The notes beneath the pieces were generated by a model, which was not told where the DNA came from, ran no database searches, and worked only from the letters and a program-made list of their open reading frames with translations. This document shows positions 17,401-24,800 of a stretch of 64,000 nucleotides of DNA, piece after piece. Within the stretch, counting starts at the first letter, position 1. Every line of letters begins with the position of its first letter. The DNA comes from Chlorogloeopsis fritschii PCC 6912 (GTDB lineage Bacteria; Cyanobacteriota; Cyanobacteriia; Cyanobacteriales; Nostocaceae), in assembly GCF_000317285.1 (NCBI RefSeq), contig NZ_AJLN01000040.1:1-64000 (forward strand). Direction: 5' to 3'. The position numbers were made by a program, and so were the translations under genes.

Positions 17401-19481
17401 AACGTCATTCCTAATATTTGCTGAATCTCGCCTTGTTCATCCAATAAAGGTACGTACTTGACAATAAATGTGGAGGGCTTCTGTTCAGGCAACTTAATCG
17501 TACACTCTCCGATTTGCAGTGTTTTTGTAGAGATAGTTTTTTGCAGAATCGGCAAATAAGGTGCAGTTACTTCCGGTGGGAACAAATCGTCGTCTCGATA
17601 ACCGATGAAGTGATCAAGTGTCCATCCTGTTAGTTCTCGCGCTTTTTCGTTGACGTACAAAAAGCGGCGATCGCGATCGTAAATGACAAACACATCAGGG
17701 GCATGATTTACAGCCAATCGGAACCGTTCCTCGCTTTGGCGCAGGGCTGCTGTTTTTTCAGCAACCCGGCATTTTAGTTCCTGTTCGTAGTCTGTCCATA
17801 GTTTTTCTGCTTGGCGTCGTTGCGTAATATCTCGGAAGGCATTAATAGCATAGATGACATTGCTATCATCATCAAATACTGGAATCGTATGTACCTCTAA
17901 GGGTATCCGCCTGCCATTTACCTCAATTTCCATGTCATCAATCAACGCGGTTTCTCCCCGCAGCCCTCGTGTAGCTGGTAACTGCTCTGTGGGGTAAAGT
18001 TGGTCGGTTCCTGCCACGTAGATCTGATAAACTTCAGAGTGTTGAGCAAACGATATGTCAGATACTAGTCCACGTCCCAAAATTTCTTCACCGACTTTGT
18101 TGATCAAAACCGGATTTTCTTTGGCATCAAAAACGCTAATTCCAATTGGGACATTACTCAAAAGGGTTGCAAATTTTTGTTCGCTGGCTTTTAGCGCTCG
18201 AAACGAACTATCTAGTTGATTTGCCATTACTTGGAAACCTTGGGCTAGTTGGGCAACCTCACCAATGCCACCTGTTGCGATTGGATAATTCAATTGTCCT
18301 TTAGTAATAGCTTGGGCTGCTTTTTTTAAGCGACGAATTGGGCGAGCAATCCAACAAGCTGTGAGAATTCCCGTCCCAATTGCTAATAGTAGTGTAAACC
18401 CTGACAATAACATCATCCGCTGGGTGTTGCCATCAAGGTCTGCTATCAAATCAGACTCTGGCAATACTGTTACAATTAACCAATCAAGACCAAACCGATC
18501 TGTGAAGGGGTTGACTTGTAGAAATAATCTTTTACCTTTGACTTCAAACTGAAGTTGCTCTGGTGTTTTAATCTTGGTTAAGTCACCAAAGTAAGAAACC
18601 AAATGTTGGGCTGTAAAACGAATCAGTGGTTCTTGACTTTCAGTTGCCTTGAGTCGTATGGTTTGTCTTTGATTGCTACTGATAAAGAATGGTTTTTCAG
18701 AGGTTGAAGAAGCTACAATCAGCCCAGAGCGTTCTAAGATCAGAACTTTTCCTTGCGTGCCAATTTTCAGATTACTGAGGAATTGATTAATATTTGCCAG
18801 TGTTAAATCAGTTGATAAAACACCTTGGAGCCGATTTAGTTGATCGTAGAGAGGATAGCTAGCGGCAATCCCTAAACCCGTAGAAGCAGGAATGTAGACA
18901 TAAATCGGAGTCCATATCGGTTTGCTTGCTTTGGCAGCTGCTTGATAAAAGGGTCGCTTAGTAGCATCATAATTTTGTTGATGAACAAATTGCTGTGTGC
19001 GCTTGCCTTGATTATCTACACCATATACATGAAGAGTGCCTCGGACAAAATTTTCTGTGAATGCAACTGACAAACCGCGTTCATCATTGCCGGCAGAAAT
19101 GTATCCGCCTTGGGGGTTGCTAAAATGAATCCTGCTGACAGAATTAAAGGCTTGGATTTGTTGTAAAAAATGGCTTTCTAAACTATTGGGATCGTTGATA
19201 TCTATCTGATTCAAGTCGGTGGCGTTAGCGTTGAGGCGATTAATGAGTTGGGGAGTTTCTAAATAATCACTTAGATAGTGCTGTACGCGATCGCCCACTT
19301 CTTTCATTACCTGGTTTGCGACTTTGTGCGTTGAGCGCTGCCAAGCTTCATAGCAAAGATAGCCAATTACTCCAACAGTCGCCAGAAGTTGCAAGACAAA
19401 GGGAACCACTAGCAGTAGCCACAGCGGAATTTTGGCAAAATATTTTTGCAGGCGTTGAGACGAATTTGCCGAGTCGATCAT
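14409..19481 (-). CDS. Multi-sensor histidine kinase (Cache-HAMP-PAS-GAF-HisKA-HATPase)
   Basis: A 1690-residue membrane kinase. N-terminal helix at about 18-42, an extracytoplasmic Cache-type sensor at about 45-345 (SRIHFSNPQGGYISAGND), second helix at about 355-378, HAMP, then four PAS domains (about 435-955), two GAF domains (about 975-1310), a fifth PAS and the kinase core. The phospho-His is in VSHELRTPLTAIRG (about residue 1443). The N box NLLSNAIKFSPAGS, G1 DQGRGIP and G2 GGTGLGLAICKS are intact. Between N box and G1 (about residues 1574-1612) lies a low-complexity Gly/Asp/Arg/Gln insert encoded by heptamer repeats. There is no receiver in this chain. Its ATG overlaps the stop of the upstream regulator by four bases, so the two are translationally coupled. 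Confidence 0.93.
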   Translation of the reverse strand: MIDSANSSQRLQKYFAKIPLWLLLVVPFVLQLLATVGVIGYLCYEAWQRSTHKVANQVMKEVGDRVQHYLSDYLETPQLINRLNANATDLNQIDINDPNSLESHFLQQIQAFNSVSRIHFSNPQGGYISAGNDERGLSVAFTENFVRGTLHVYGVDNQGKRTQQFVHQQNYDATKRPFYQAAAKASKPIWTPIYVYIPASTGLGIAASYPLYDQLNRLQGVLSTDLTLANINQFLSNLKIGTQGKVLILERSGLIVASSTSEKPFFISSNQRQTIRLKATESQEPLIRFTAQHLVSYFGDLTKIKTPEQLQFEVKGKRLFLQVNPFTDRFGLDWLIVTVLPESDLIADLDGNTQRMMLLSGFTLLLAIGTGILTACWIARPIRRLKKAAQAITKGQLNYPIATGGIGEVAQLAQGFQVMANQLDSSFRALKASEQKFATLLSNVPIGISVFDAKENPVLINKVGEEILGRGLVSDISFAQHSEVYQIYVAGTDQLYPTEQLPATRGLRGETALIDDMEIEVNGRRIPLEVHTIPVFDDDSNVIYAINAFRDITQRRQAEKLWTDYEQELKCRVAEKTAALRQSEERFRLAVNHAPDVFVIYDRDRRFLYVNEKARELTGWTLDHFIGYRDDDLFPPEVTAPYLPILQKTISTKTLQIGECTIKLPEQKPSTFIVKYVPLLDEQGEIQQILGMTFDISDRKQIEEILRQSEARLTMAQRVAQVGSWEFDLNSQKMTWSEETFYHWGFDSTPEEPSYTELLKRVHPEDREILNYFFEQAIAQGIPYVLDLRIVRPDGSIRYLDYRGEPLFNAQGQVIKLIGTSVDISDRKWTEEALRQSEALNRAIVNALPDLIIRMHRDGTYLDVKPTTAFLTSASPLVVGLNVQAVLSPQVAQRRIAAIENALQTGEIQVYEFPFVIQGQSLWQEVRVMPLDVDEVLVVIRDLTERKKAEEAVRLQAKREQLLRGITQRIRQSLDLEQILATTVNEVLQTLQSDRALIFRLHGNGTGQVIQEAVRPEYPVTEQMLFPDECFPQECYEYYCQGQPRIVSDVFAEDFSSCLVEFMQKIGVKSKIVAPIVQTTENSSTKVWGLLIVHACSQHRQWQQSEADFLQQISNQLAIAIQQSQLYQQTRQQAQREQTLNRVVQAIRNSLDLDTIFATTVSEVGLLLQVMRVNIMQYLPERGIWVSAADYVQDPSLGNTVGFEIPDTSNPIATKIKQFEIVQIINDVASEEEIAQTYQGACLIVPLKVEQQIWGSLTLVKDPPSAWQQFEVDLTIAVADQLAIAIQQANFYNQLQIELTEHCQTEEALRRSEEQFRKAFDNAPIGMALVSLKGQFLKVNNSLCEILGYNGEELLALTFADITHPDDLEPDLESRRQILAGEIRVYQAEKRYLHSSGNTIHVLLKISLVRDQQRQPLYFIAQIQDISDRYKINRMKDEFVSIVSHELRTPLTAIRGSLGILETGVLDHDPEQIKELLQIALNNSDRLMRLVNDILDLERLESGKVKLVMEACEVANLVKQATESVQAIADEANITLSVKFSNIQIWVAPDAIVQTLINLLSNAIKFSPAGSTVWLSAEEGIGDREQVTGDRGQGIGDKEKIFDNFSASSRSPCILFTVRDQGRGIPSDKLETIFERFQQVDVSDSRSKGGTGLGLAICKSIVKQHGGKIWVESRVGEGSTFYFTLPITRK
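14641..14757 (-). repeat. STRR heptamers inserted in frame in the kinase ATP-binding domain
   Basis: On the plus strand a run of CCCTATT, CCCTGTC, CCCTATC, CCCTGTC-type heptamers (about 14694-14752) sits within the coding sequence. It is read as Gly-Asp-Arg-Gly-Gln-type residues. Together with flanking low-complexity sequence it replaces the short loop between the strand after the N box and the G1 strand. The frame stays open, and conserved motifs on both sides are intact. Confidence 0.85.
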
Positions 19482-21901
19482 GATGGATACAAGCAGTAAG
19501 TATTGCCTCCTCTTGCTTTGGCAGCATACAGTGCTTGAGTAGCGATCGCAATTGCATTTTGGAGAGATTTTTCTGTTGTGGGAACAGTACTAGTGATACC
19601 CAGACTCAAAGAGATCTGGCGAGTTTTGTCTGATGAATTTTGGGAAATTTGTAGATTAGCGATTTTAAACTGAATTTGCTCTACAACCTGCAATGCTGCA
19701 TTGGGGTTGGAATTTGGCAAAACGACGGCAAATTTATCTTCTCCATATCGAGCTAATAGATCGCTAGTGGGGTTAATGCATTCTCTGATTGCGTTAGCAA
19801 TTTGTTGCAAACAAAAATTTCCTGCCTGATAACCATGACTATCGTTATAGAAGGTGAAATTATCTACATCACATATAATCAGGGAAAGAGGGGCTTGCTC
19901 GCCACTCAGATGTTGCCACACCTGGGCAAGAAATTCATGAAAATATTGCCCAGAAGCAACCTTGGTAAGCCCATCCTTGTTTATCTCACTCTGCCATGCT
20001 TGAGATTCTTCTGGCAGTATTTTTAGTTGTTGTTGCTGTGAGCGTGAATTGCCTCCACCAAAACTGCGCGATCGCTCAATTCGATTGATGACGCGACTAA
20101 CTAAGTCTGAACCAACGATCGGCTTGCAAAGAAAATCATCTGCTCCTGCTGCCAATGCTTGTTGAATAGAATCTATATCGGTGTGAGCAGTCACAACTAC
20201 AATCGGTAAATCTGCGTAAGCTGAATCTTGCCGCACCACACGACACAAGTCAATTCCGTCGAAAGTTGGCATCTTCAAATCTAACAGCAACACATCTGGT
20301 TCTGTAAATTTTAGGATATGCCAAAACATTTCTGGATGAGGAACAGTCGTCACTTGCAGTCCGCAAGGTTGTAGCAGAGAGGTGAGTGTTTTCAGCATGA
20401 CTGGATCATCGTCAACAACCATCACCTTGGCATCGGCAACTATATTACGTGACAAAACTGTAGCTATTGTTTCCAATAACTCTTGTGCTGTTACTGGTTT
20501 GAGGAGATAACGGACATTCCGAAAGCGGGCAATTGCAACTCTTTCATCTAAACGATCCTGTTTCGCCAGGATAAGTACTGGTATCGCGGGAAACTGCACC
20601 TTCAAATTTTGAACTAGAGACAGTTCGTTTGCTTGCATTGAAGTCCCATAAAGACTCAATACAATTACACTTGGAGCCTCTGTTACATTCCAATGGCAAT
20701 CAATTACTCTACTGGGAGCAACTTCCAGTCGAAATCCTCGCTTTGTTGCTGCTTGTTGCAATGCTTCTGTAAATGAACTATCATCATCAATCACCACAAC
20801 CAATGGTGTGGAGGCAGTTTGTGGAGTTGTAATCGTTGAAGGAGTTGGTTGTTTGGCAATTTCTTGCTTGAGTTCTTCTAAGAGTTGGCAGAACTTTGTA
20901 TAAAGCTCCTCTTTTGGAAGCAATCTCTCCACAAACAAATGTTCGAGCGATCGCGCCAATTCCGAACCCCTAATATATCCAAATGTTCCTAATCCACCTG
21001 CTAGTCGATGTGCTTCCTCTGTGACTCGTTCTATTTCGGAAGAGTCGAGATGATTTAGTTGCAGTAATGACTTAGCTCTATCTAAAACCTCAAGCCGTTT
21101 TTCTAAGGAAGCTTGAAAATCTTGGAGTGCTTCATCAAATAGAACTATCCCTTCTTGTTTAAGGTAACTTTCCTGTTGCTTTGTCCAATCTAGTTGTTCT
21201 TCGTTGTGTTTTTTGTCTGTTTGTGGTGGAACTCTCAACCGATATCCCAATCGGTACACCGTCTCAATCACATCCTCCGTGATGCCTGCCGATTTCAGCC
21301 TGCGTCGCAAATCTTTAATCAAATTAGTCACCGCAGCATCTGTAGGTGATTCATCAATCGACCACAGGTGATCGATAATGGCACTGCGGCTGAAAATGCG
21401 TTGAGGATGGCGTAAAAACAGCTCTAGTAAACTATATTCCTTCGGACTCAGGGTAATGATCTGTTGCTGATAAGTTACCTGAATCAAGCCTGGATCGAGA
21501 CACAACGCCCCCCATTTCAAAACAGGAGATGAAACAGCACTTCCCTGACGGCGCAACAAAGCACGAATTCTTGCGATCAACTGAGAAGGCTCACAAGGCT
21601 TTGTCACATAAACGTCTGCTCCAGCATCAAGCCCAGTCACAATATCTTCATCTGAGTCTTTTGCTGTCAGCATCAATATTGGAGTCTGACACCCCTGACG
21701 GCGTAAATGACGGCATAAGCTCAGTCCATCTATTTTAGGAACCATAAGGTCTAGTAAGATGGCACCATACTCTCCCTGAGTAGCCAACTCCAACCCCAAC
21801 TGTCCGTCTGCTGCAGTATCTACAGTATAACGATAGGCAGTCAAAGCATTTGAGAGAAATTGAGCTATGGACGGATCATCTTCAATTAATAATATCTTCA
21901 T
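19478..21901 (-). CDS. Response regulator: REC-winged helix-Hpt-pseudoREC-REC-degenerate GGDEF
   Basis: 807 residues from the chosen ATG (MKILLIEDD); a longer frame adds 19 unlikely residues. REC1 (about 1-115) has its Asp in ILLDLMVP. An OmpR-type winged helix follows (about 140-225, LSPKEYSLLELFLRHP ... VYRLGYRL). The Hpt domain (about 245-350) has its His in EEAHRLAGGLGTFG. A second receiver (about 365-480) has Ser at the acceptor position (VIVLSLYG). A third (about 490-610) is normal (LLLDLKMP). The last domain is GGDEF-like but reads YGEDKF, lacks the RxxD site, and has GN for GD in the guanine-binding loop, so diguanylate cyclase activity is doubtful. It heads operon A. Confidence 0.92.
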   Translation of the reverse strand: MKILLIEDDPSIAQFLSNALTAYRYTVDTAADGQLGLELATQGEYGAILLDLMVPKIDGLSLCRHLRRQGCQTPILMLTAKDSDEDIVTGLDAGADVYVTKPCEPSQLIARIRALLRRQGSAVSSPVLKWGALCLDPGLIQVTYQQQIITLSPKEYSLLELFLRHPQRIFSRSAIIDHLWSIDESPTDAAVTNLIKDLRRRLKSAGITEDVIETVYRLGYRLRVPPQTDKKHNEEQLDWTKQQESYLKQEGIVLFDEALQDFQASLEKRLEVLDRAKSLLQLNHLDSSEIERVTEEAHRLAGGLGTFGYIRGSELARSLEHLFVERLLPKEELYTKFCQLLEELKQEIAKQPTPSTITTPQTASTPLVVVIDDDSSFTEALQQAATKRGFRLEVAPSRVIDCHWNVTEAPSVIVLSLYGTSMQANELSLVQNLKVQFPAIPVLILAKQDRLDERVAIARFRNVRYLLKPVTAQELLETIATVLSRNIVADAKVMVVDDDPVMLKTLTSLLQPCGLQVTTVPHPEMFWHILKFTEPDVLLLDLKMPTFDGIDLCRVVRQDSAYADLPIVVVTAHTDIDSIQQALAAGADDFLCKPIVGSDLVSRVINRIERSRSFGGGNSRSQQQQLKILPEESQAWQSEINKDGLTKVASGQYFHEFLAQVWQHLSGEQAPLSLIICDVDNFTFYNDSHGYQAGNFCLQQIANAIRECINPTSDLLARYGEDKFAVVLPNSNPNAALQVVEQIQFKIANLQISQNSSDKTRQISLSLGITSTVPTTEKSLQNAIAIATQALYAAKARGGNTYCLYPS

Positions 21902-22270
21902 GAAGGAATGACCTTCACTCAAGTGAACTCCTAGTAATGGTAATGTCCAAGATTTCAAGAAATCTGGATTGAAGTCAATAATAGTTTTTTTGGGAATTAC
22001 ATCATCTTATATTCTTATCTACCTGTAACAGTATTTTTTAATCATCCCTGAGATAGATTTATACTTATGATTTCATAACAATTTTATTTGATTTACTATT
22101 ATAATCTGTCGTTATACCTCTTGTTATATGGGGTAAAAGTGTGTAATTGGGACAGGGGGAAAAGAAGTTGAGGGAGGTGAGGAAGTAATAAGAGTAATGC
22201 TTCCTCATCTTCCCTATCTCCCTCATCTCTTCCTCATGTTCCTCTCACAATCTCCATTCGCCTGTCCCCT
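21902..22270. other. Leader of operon A and repeat-rich spacer
   Basis: About 370 bases without a gene. The half next to operon A is very AT-rich and probably carries its promoter; SD-like GAAGG lies about 11 bases before the regulator ATG on the minus strand. The other half has a purine/pyrimidine repeat pair: GGGACAGGGGGAAAAG at about 22149 and CCTCATCTTCCC/CTCCCTCATCTC at 22203-22238, which can fold back. Confidence 0.5.
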
Positions 22271-22447
22271 TTAATAGTCTTTCTTCTTTGGGGGTTCTCC
22301 TTCAAATGGTTGTACTCCTGTTTCTGGATAGTTGTCATCTCGAGGACTAAAAATTCTCACGGCTGCGCTAGAGACATAACGAATTATTTTCTGAGGAAAT
22401 TCTAAAATTGCCTGCAAAATTCCATTTTGTTTTGTATTATTAGTCAT
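22271..22447 (-). CDS. Small hypothetical protein (58 aa)
   Basis: A short gene. It begins MTNNTKQNGILQAILEFPQK and ends EGEPPKKKDY. The first half is an amphipathic helix (ILQAILEFPQKIIRYVSSAAVRIF), followed by SPRDDNYPETGVQPFEGEPP. I recall similar short proteins in other cyanobacteria, but no function. AGGAGA sits about nine bases before the ATG, which strongly supports it. The upstream gene on the same strand (GerMN protein) ends only 33 bases before, so the two are probably one transcript. It could be a small membrane-surface peptide. Confidence 0.75.
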   Translation of the reverse strand: MTNNTKQNGILQAILEFPQKIIRYVSSAAVRIFSPRDDNYPETGVQPFEGEPPKKKDY

Positions 22448-22480
22448 ACAATTTTCTCCTGATTTTTTGTACTTGAAACT

Positions 22481-23305
22481 TTATGCTTGAATGGCAAAAT
22501 CTTGAGTAAACTGCTTTCGTGTGAGAGGTTCTGTCAGCATTATTCCTTCTCCACCCAGAGGATTCTCCTCATTTAGGAGTTGCCCTTCCACAGAAAGATA
22601 TACTTTAGCTTCAGGCTCAATACTAGTGGCGGTATAGAGTACTTGTGCCACTCTACCAATCATGGAAGTACTGCCCCCTCCTTGAGTAAACTCTCTTGAG
22701 AGGTTCACATAAATTCCTGTTTCAGTAACTTGCAAATTAAGTAATCGAGTACCAGCAGGAATTGTAGTAGTCAAGTCGGAAGTTTTAGAACTGGTTAAAA
22801 GCTGATCGAGTGCAGCTTTGAGAGCAACTTCTTGTGAATCTTCTGGTTTAACAGCAACTTCGTGCGGTACTAAACGAATGTGCTCACCTGTAGCTTGCAA
22901 CCAATAAGTTTGCGGTTGCAGTTGTGTTAATGGCTGATTGATTTTTGGTGTTGATGTCGCTATTGGTTTAGGAATGAAAGTTGGTTGTACCTTTGCAATT
23001 GGCTTTTGTGGTGGGTAAGGAATGACAGTTGGTTGTACCTTTGCAATTGGCTTTTGTGGTGGGTAAGGAATGACAGTTGGTTGTACCTTTGCAATTGGTT
23101 TTTGTGGTGGGTAAGGAATAACAGTTGGTTGTACCTTTGCAATTGGAGACTTTTCTACTCGTGAAGGGATAGGTGTTTTATTTACAGACTTAGGTGTTGT
23201 AGTTTGCCATGCCCACCATGCACCCCCTCCTACGGCAGCTAGCAGGAGTAGTGTAAAACCAACGATAGCCTCTTGATGAATTAAATGAATATGTTGGGTT
23301 TTCAT
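22481..23305 (-). CDS. GerMN-domain membrane-anchored protein
   Basis: 274 residues. A membrane anchor lies at about residues 13-33 (AIVGFTLLLLAAVGGGAWWAW). A Pro-rich linker (about 50-115) is made of a 16-residue unit (KPIAKVQPTVIPYPPQ) repeated three times plus partials. The C-terminal GerMN domain (about 130-265) has the usual pattern IRLVPHEV ... ALKAALDQLL ... LLNLQVTETGIYVNLSREF ... GRVAQVLYTATSIEPEAKVYLSVEGQLL. GerMN domains occur in spore-germination proteins and in cyanobacterial cell-envelope proteins, where they may bind wall polymers. The linker probably spans the peptidoglycan. It likely shares a transcript with the downstream 58-residue gene. Confidence 0.87.
   Translation of the reverse strand: MKTQHIHLIHQEAIVGFTLLLLAAVGGGAWWAWQTTTPKSVNKTPIPSRVEKSPIAKVQPTVIPYPPQKPIAKVQPTVIPYPPQKPIAKVQPTVIPYPPQKPIAKVQPTFIPKPIATSTPKINQPLTQLQPQTYWLQATGEHIRLVPHEVAVKPEDSQEVALKAALDQLLTSSKTSDLTTTIPAGTRLLNLQVTETGIYVNLSREFTQGGGSTSMIGRVAQVLYTATSIEPEAKVYLSVEGQLLNEENPLGGEGIMLTEPLTRKQFTQDFAIQA
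22981..23146 (-). repeat. 48-base coding tandem repeat in the GerMN gene
   Basis: Three full 48-base units and a partial fourth (22 bases) of TTGGTTGTACCTTTGCAATT-type sequence, with only one or two changes per unit. The unit is 16 codons, so copy-number change keeps the frame. The near identity of units suggests recent expansion and likely length variation between strains. Confidence 0.92.
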
Positions 23306-23391
23306 AGCTATCTCCTGCTGATTAATAAACTTGAAAATTTTTCCAGAAATATCTATCTTTTTTCTGACAAGTTGCTGGTTAATAAAGACTT

Positions 23392-24072
23392 TTAAGTGGT
23401 GACATTTGGTGTGTTGACTTCAGCCGCTACACGAGTGTGCATCGTGTCTTGCAAGTGTTGTTCGTGCTGACGTTGTTCAACCAAAGATTCTCTCGCTTCT
23501 TCTTTAATGCTATTGCTAGTTTGTTTTTCTAATTCTTCTAATGTGCGAGCGTGCATTGTTTTTTGTAGGTGTTCTTCGTGTTGACGTTCTTTAGTCATTG
23601 CTTGCCGCGCTGCTTGTTCGCTACTGAAATCGAGTTTCACCACATTGCGTTTTGCTGCCTCGACTTTAGGAAGCGTAAGTGTGAGAACACCATTCTTAAA
23701 TTCAGCTTTAACGCGCTCGTTTTGTATTGGTACAGGCAAAGGTACTATTCTTTGGAACTGTCCATAGCGAAATTCAGAGCGAATGAAGCTTTTGTCTTGT
23801 TCGCGCTTTTCTTGTTGGTATTCTCCAGTAATTAAAACTGCATCTGTGCTAACTTCTACATTTAGATCTTTAGCCTCAATACCTGGAATTTCAGCTTTAA
23901 GGATCATGTCTGTGTCTGTTTCTTTGAGTTCAATTGCCGGAGTCCAAGCTATATTTACTTTTGGCAATAAGTCTCCAGGGCGATCGCCATGCATCCACTC
24001 ATCAAACAAATGATTCATTTGTTGTCGTAGAGTATGAAGTTCTCTTAAAGGTTGCCAATGAATTAAAGACAT
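23392..24072 (-). CDS. Hsp20 small heat-shock protein with an extended C-terminal tail
   Basis: 226 residues from the ATG that starts MSLIHWQPLREL; the frame extends 21 codons further, but AAGGAAAAGGGT just upstream supports this start. The alpha-crystallin domain runs from about residue 37 to 135 (PAIELKETDTDMILKAEIPG ... AEFKNGVLTLTLPKVEAAKR), giving a chaperone that holds unfolding proteins. The remaining 85-90 residues are unusual: two similar charged blocks, KERQHEEHLQKTMHARTLEE and EQRQHEQHLQDTMHTRVAAE, separated by about 15 residues. Ordinary Hsp20 tails are short. The tail is a duplicated helical His/Gln/Glu-rich motif of unknown use. The gene stands between the GerMN gene and the XRE regulator. 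Confidence 0.92.
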   Translation of the reverse strand: MSLIHWQPLRELHTLRQQMNHLFDEWMHGDRPGDLLPKVNIAWTPAIELKETDTDMILKAEIPGIEAKDLNVEVSTDAVLITGEYQQEKREQDKSFIRSEFRYGQFQRIVPLPVPIQNERVKAEFKNGVLTLTLPKVEAAKRNVVKLDFSSEQAARQAMTKERQHEEHLQKTMHARTLEELEKQTSNSIKEEARESLVEQRQHEQHLQDTMHTRVAAEVNTPNVTT

Positions 24073-24241
24073 ACCCTTTTCCTTTGTACGCTTTATAAAA
24101 CTTCGATTTTGAGCCAGTAAAGTAACAGGGATCAACCTCTGTGAATTCCGGCTCTATCTTTAAGTTAAAAAAAGAGTTTGAGGAACTTGTGAAGATAAAA
24201 GGGAACAGGGAACAGGGAATTTCTCATTTTCTCGTTTCTCT

Positions 24242-24292
24242 TCTCGTTACCATGCTCTGCATGGTAATGAAAACTGGGAGGCTCCGCCTCCT
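24242..24292 (+). repeat. Bipartite palindromic repeat, variant copy
   Basis: TTCTCGTTACCATGC-TCT-GCATGGTAA followed by GGAGGC-TCC-GCCTCC. The layout (a TTACC...GGTAA palindrome beside a GAGGC/GCCTC palindrome) matches copies at 162-207 and 55457-55502, with changed loops and compensating changes in the stem. Confidence 0.7.
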
Positions 24293-24452
24293 AATTCTAT
24301 TACAGCGTATTTCAAGGAGCGTGAGGTACAAAACTTTAGTCTCAAAGTCATATATAATGCCTGTTTTACTTCTGACTTCTGGCTTCTGACTTCTGACTTA
24401 CCCTACACCCTGGCTTGATTGAAAACTTTTGTGTTTAATAAAATTAGCTTAC

Positions 24453-24476
24453 TGTCTATCTGTGGGTAGATAGACA
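24453..24476. promoter_or_regulatory. Inverted repeat, candidate operator for the XRE regulator
   Basis: Nine-base arms TGTCTATCT and AGATAGACA are separated by GTGGGT, a symmetric site of 24 bases. It ends 57 bases before the ATG of the XRE-type regulator, a typical distance for autoregulation. No second full copy was found in the window. Role inferred. Confidence 0.5.
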
Positions 24477-24533
24477 TTGCATTACATCTGACCAAAATTG
24501 GTAGATATAAAGCTCTTTATACCTGTTGTTGCA

Positions 24534-24800
24534 ATGACTCTGAAGGAAAAACGGCTGAGTCCAGAACAACCGCTGATCGGCAAGCTGGTTCGAGAATTGC
24601 GGCAAGCGATGAACTTATCTCAGGAAAAGTTTGCCCAGGAGTTGGGGATGACTTTCCCTACAATTAATCGCTGGGAGAATGGACACGCCACACCTTCTCC
24701 TCTAGCGCTGAAGCAAATTGATATTTTGCTACGACAGTTAGGCGATCGCGGTGAGGCATTGCGAATAAAATATTTTCCAGAAGGTACAGCAAAATTATGA
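24534..24800 (+). CDS. XRE-family helix-turn-helix regulator
   Basis: An 88-residue protein with one Cro/CI-type HTH (about residues 20-75): LVRELRQAMNLSQEKFAQEL ... TFPTINRWENGHATPSPLAL. The recognition helix is around TFPTINRWENG. There is no effector domain, so the input probably comes from the kinase encoded next. A TTG start 12 codons earlier is possible, but the ATG starting MTLKEKRL is preferred. Its stop overlaps the ATG of the hybrid kinase by four bases (ATGA), showing translational coupling. An inverted repeat upstream is a candidate operator. Confidence 0.9.
   Translation: MTLKEKRLSPEQPLIGKLVRELRQAMNLSQEKFAQELGMTFPTINRWENGHATPSPLALKQIDILLRQLGDRGEALRIKYFPEGTAKL

Larger units (their letters stand above)
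24073..24533. other. Divergent region with palindromic repeat and candidate operator
   Basis: About 460 bases between the divergent hsp20 and XRE genes. It contains a GGGAACA STRR run (24200-24220), a variant of the bipartite palindromic repeat (24242-24292), CTTCTGACTTCTGGCTT heptamers (24369-24400), and an inverted repeat at 24453-24476 ahead of the XRE gene. The open frame on the plus strand at 24141-24389 is built of this material and I do not call it. Confidence 0.6.

Noticed and set aside
24141-24389. 82-codon plus-strand frame
   Set aside because: Made of STRR and palindromic repeat DNA; no protein-like content.
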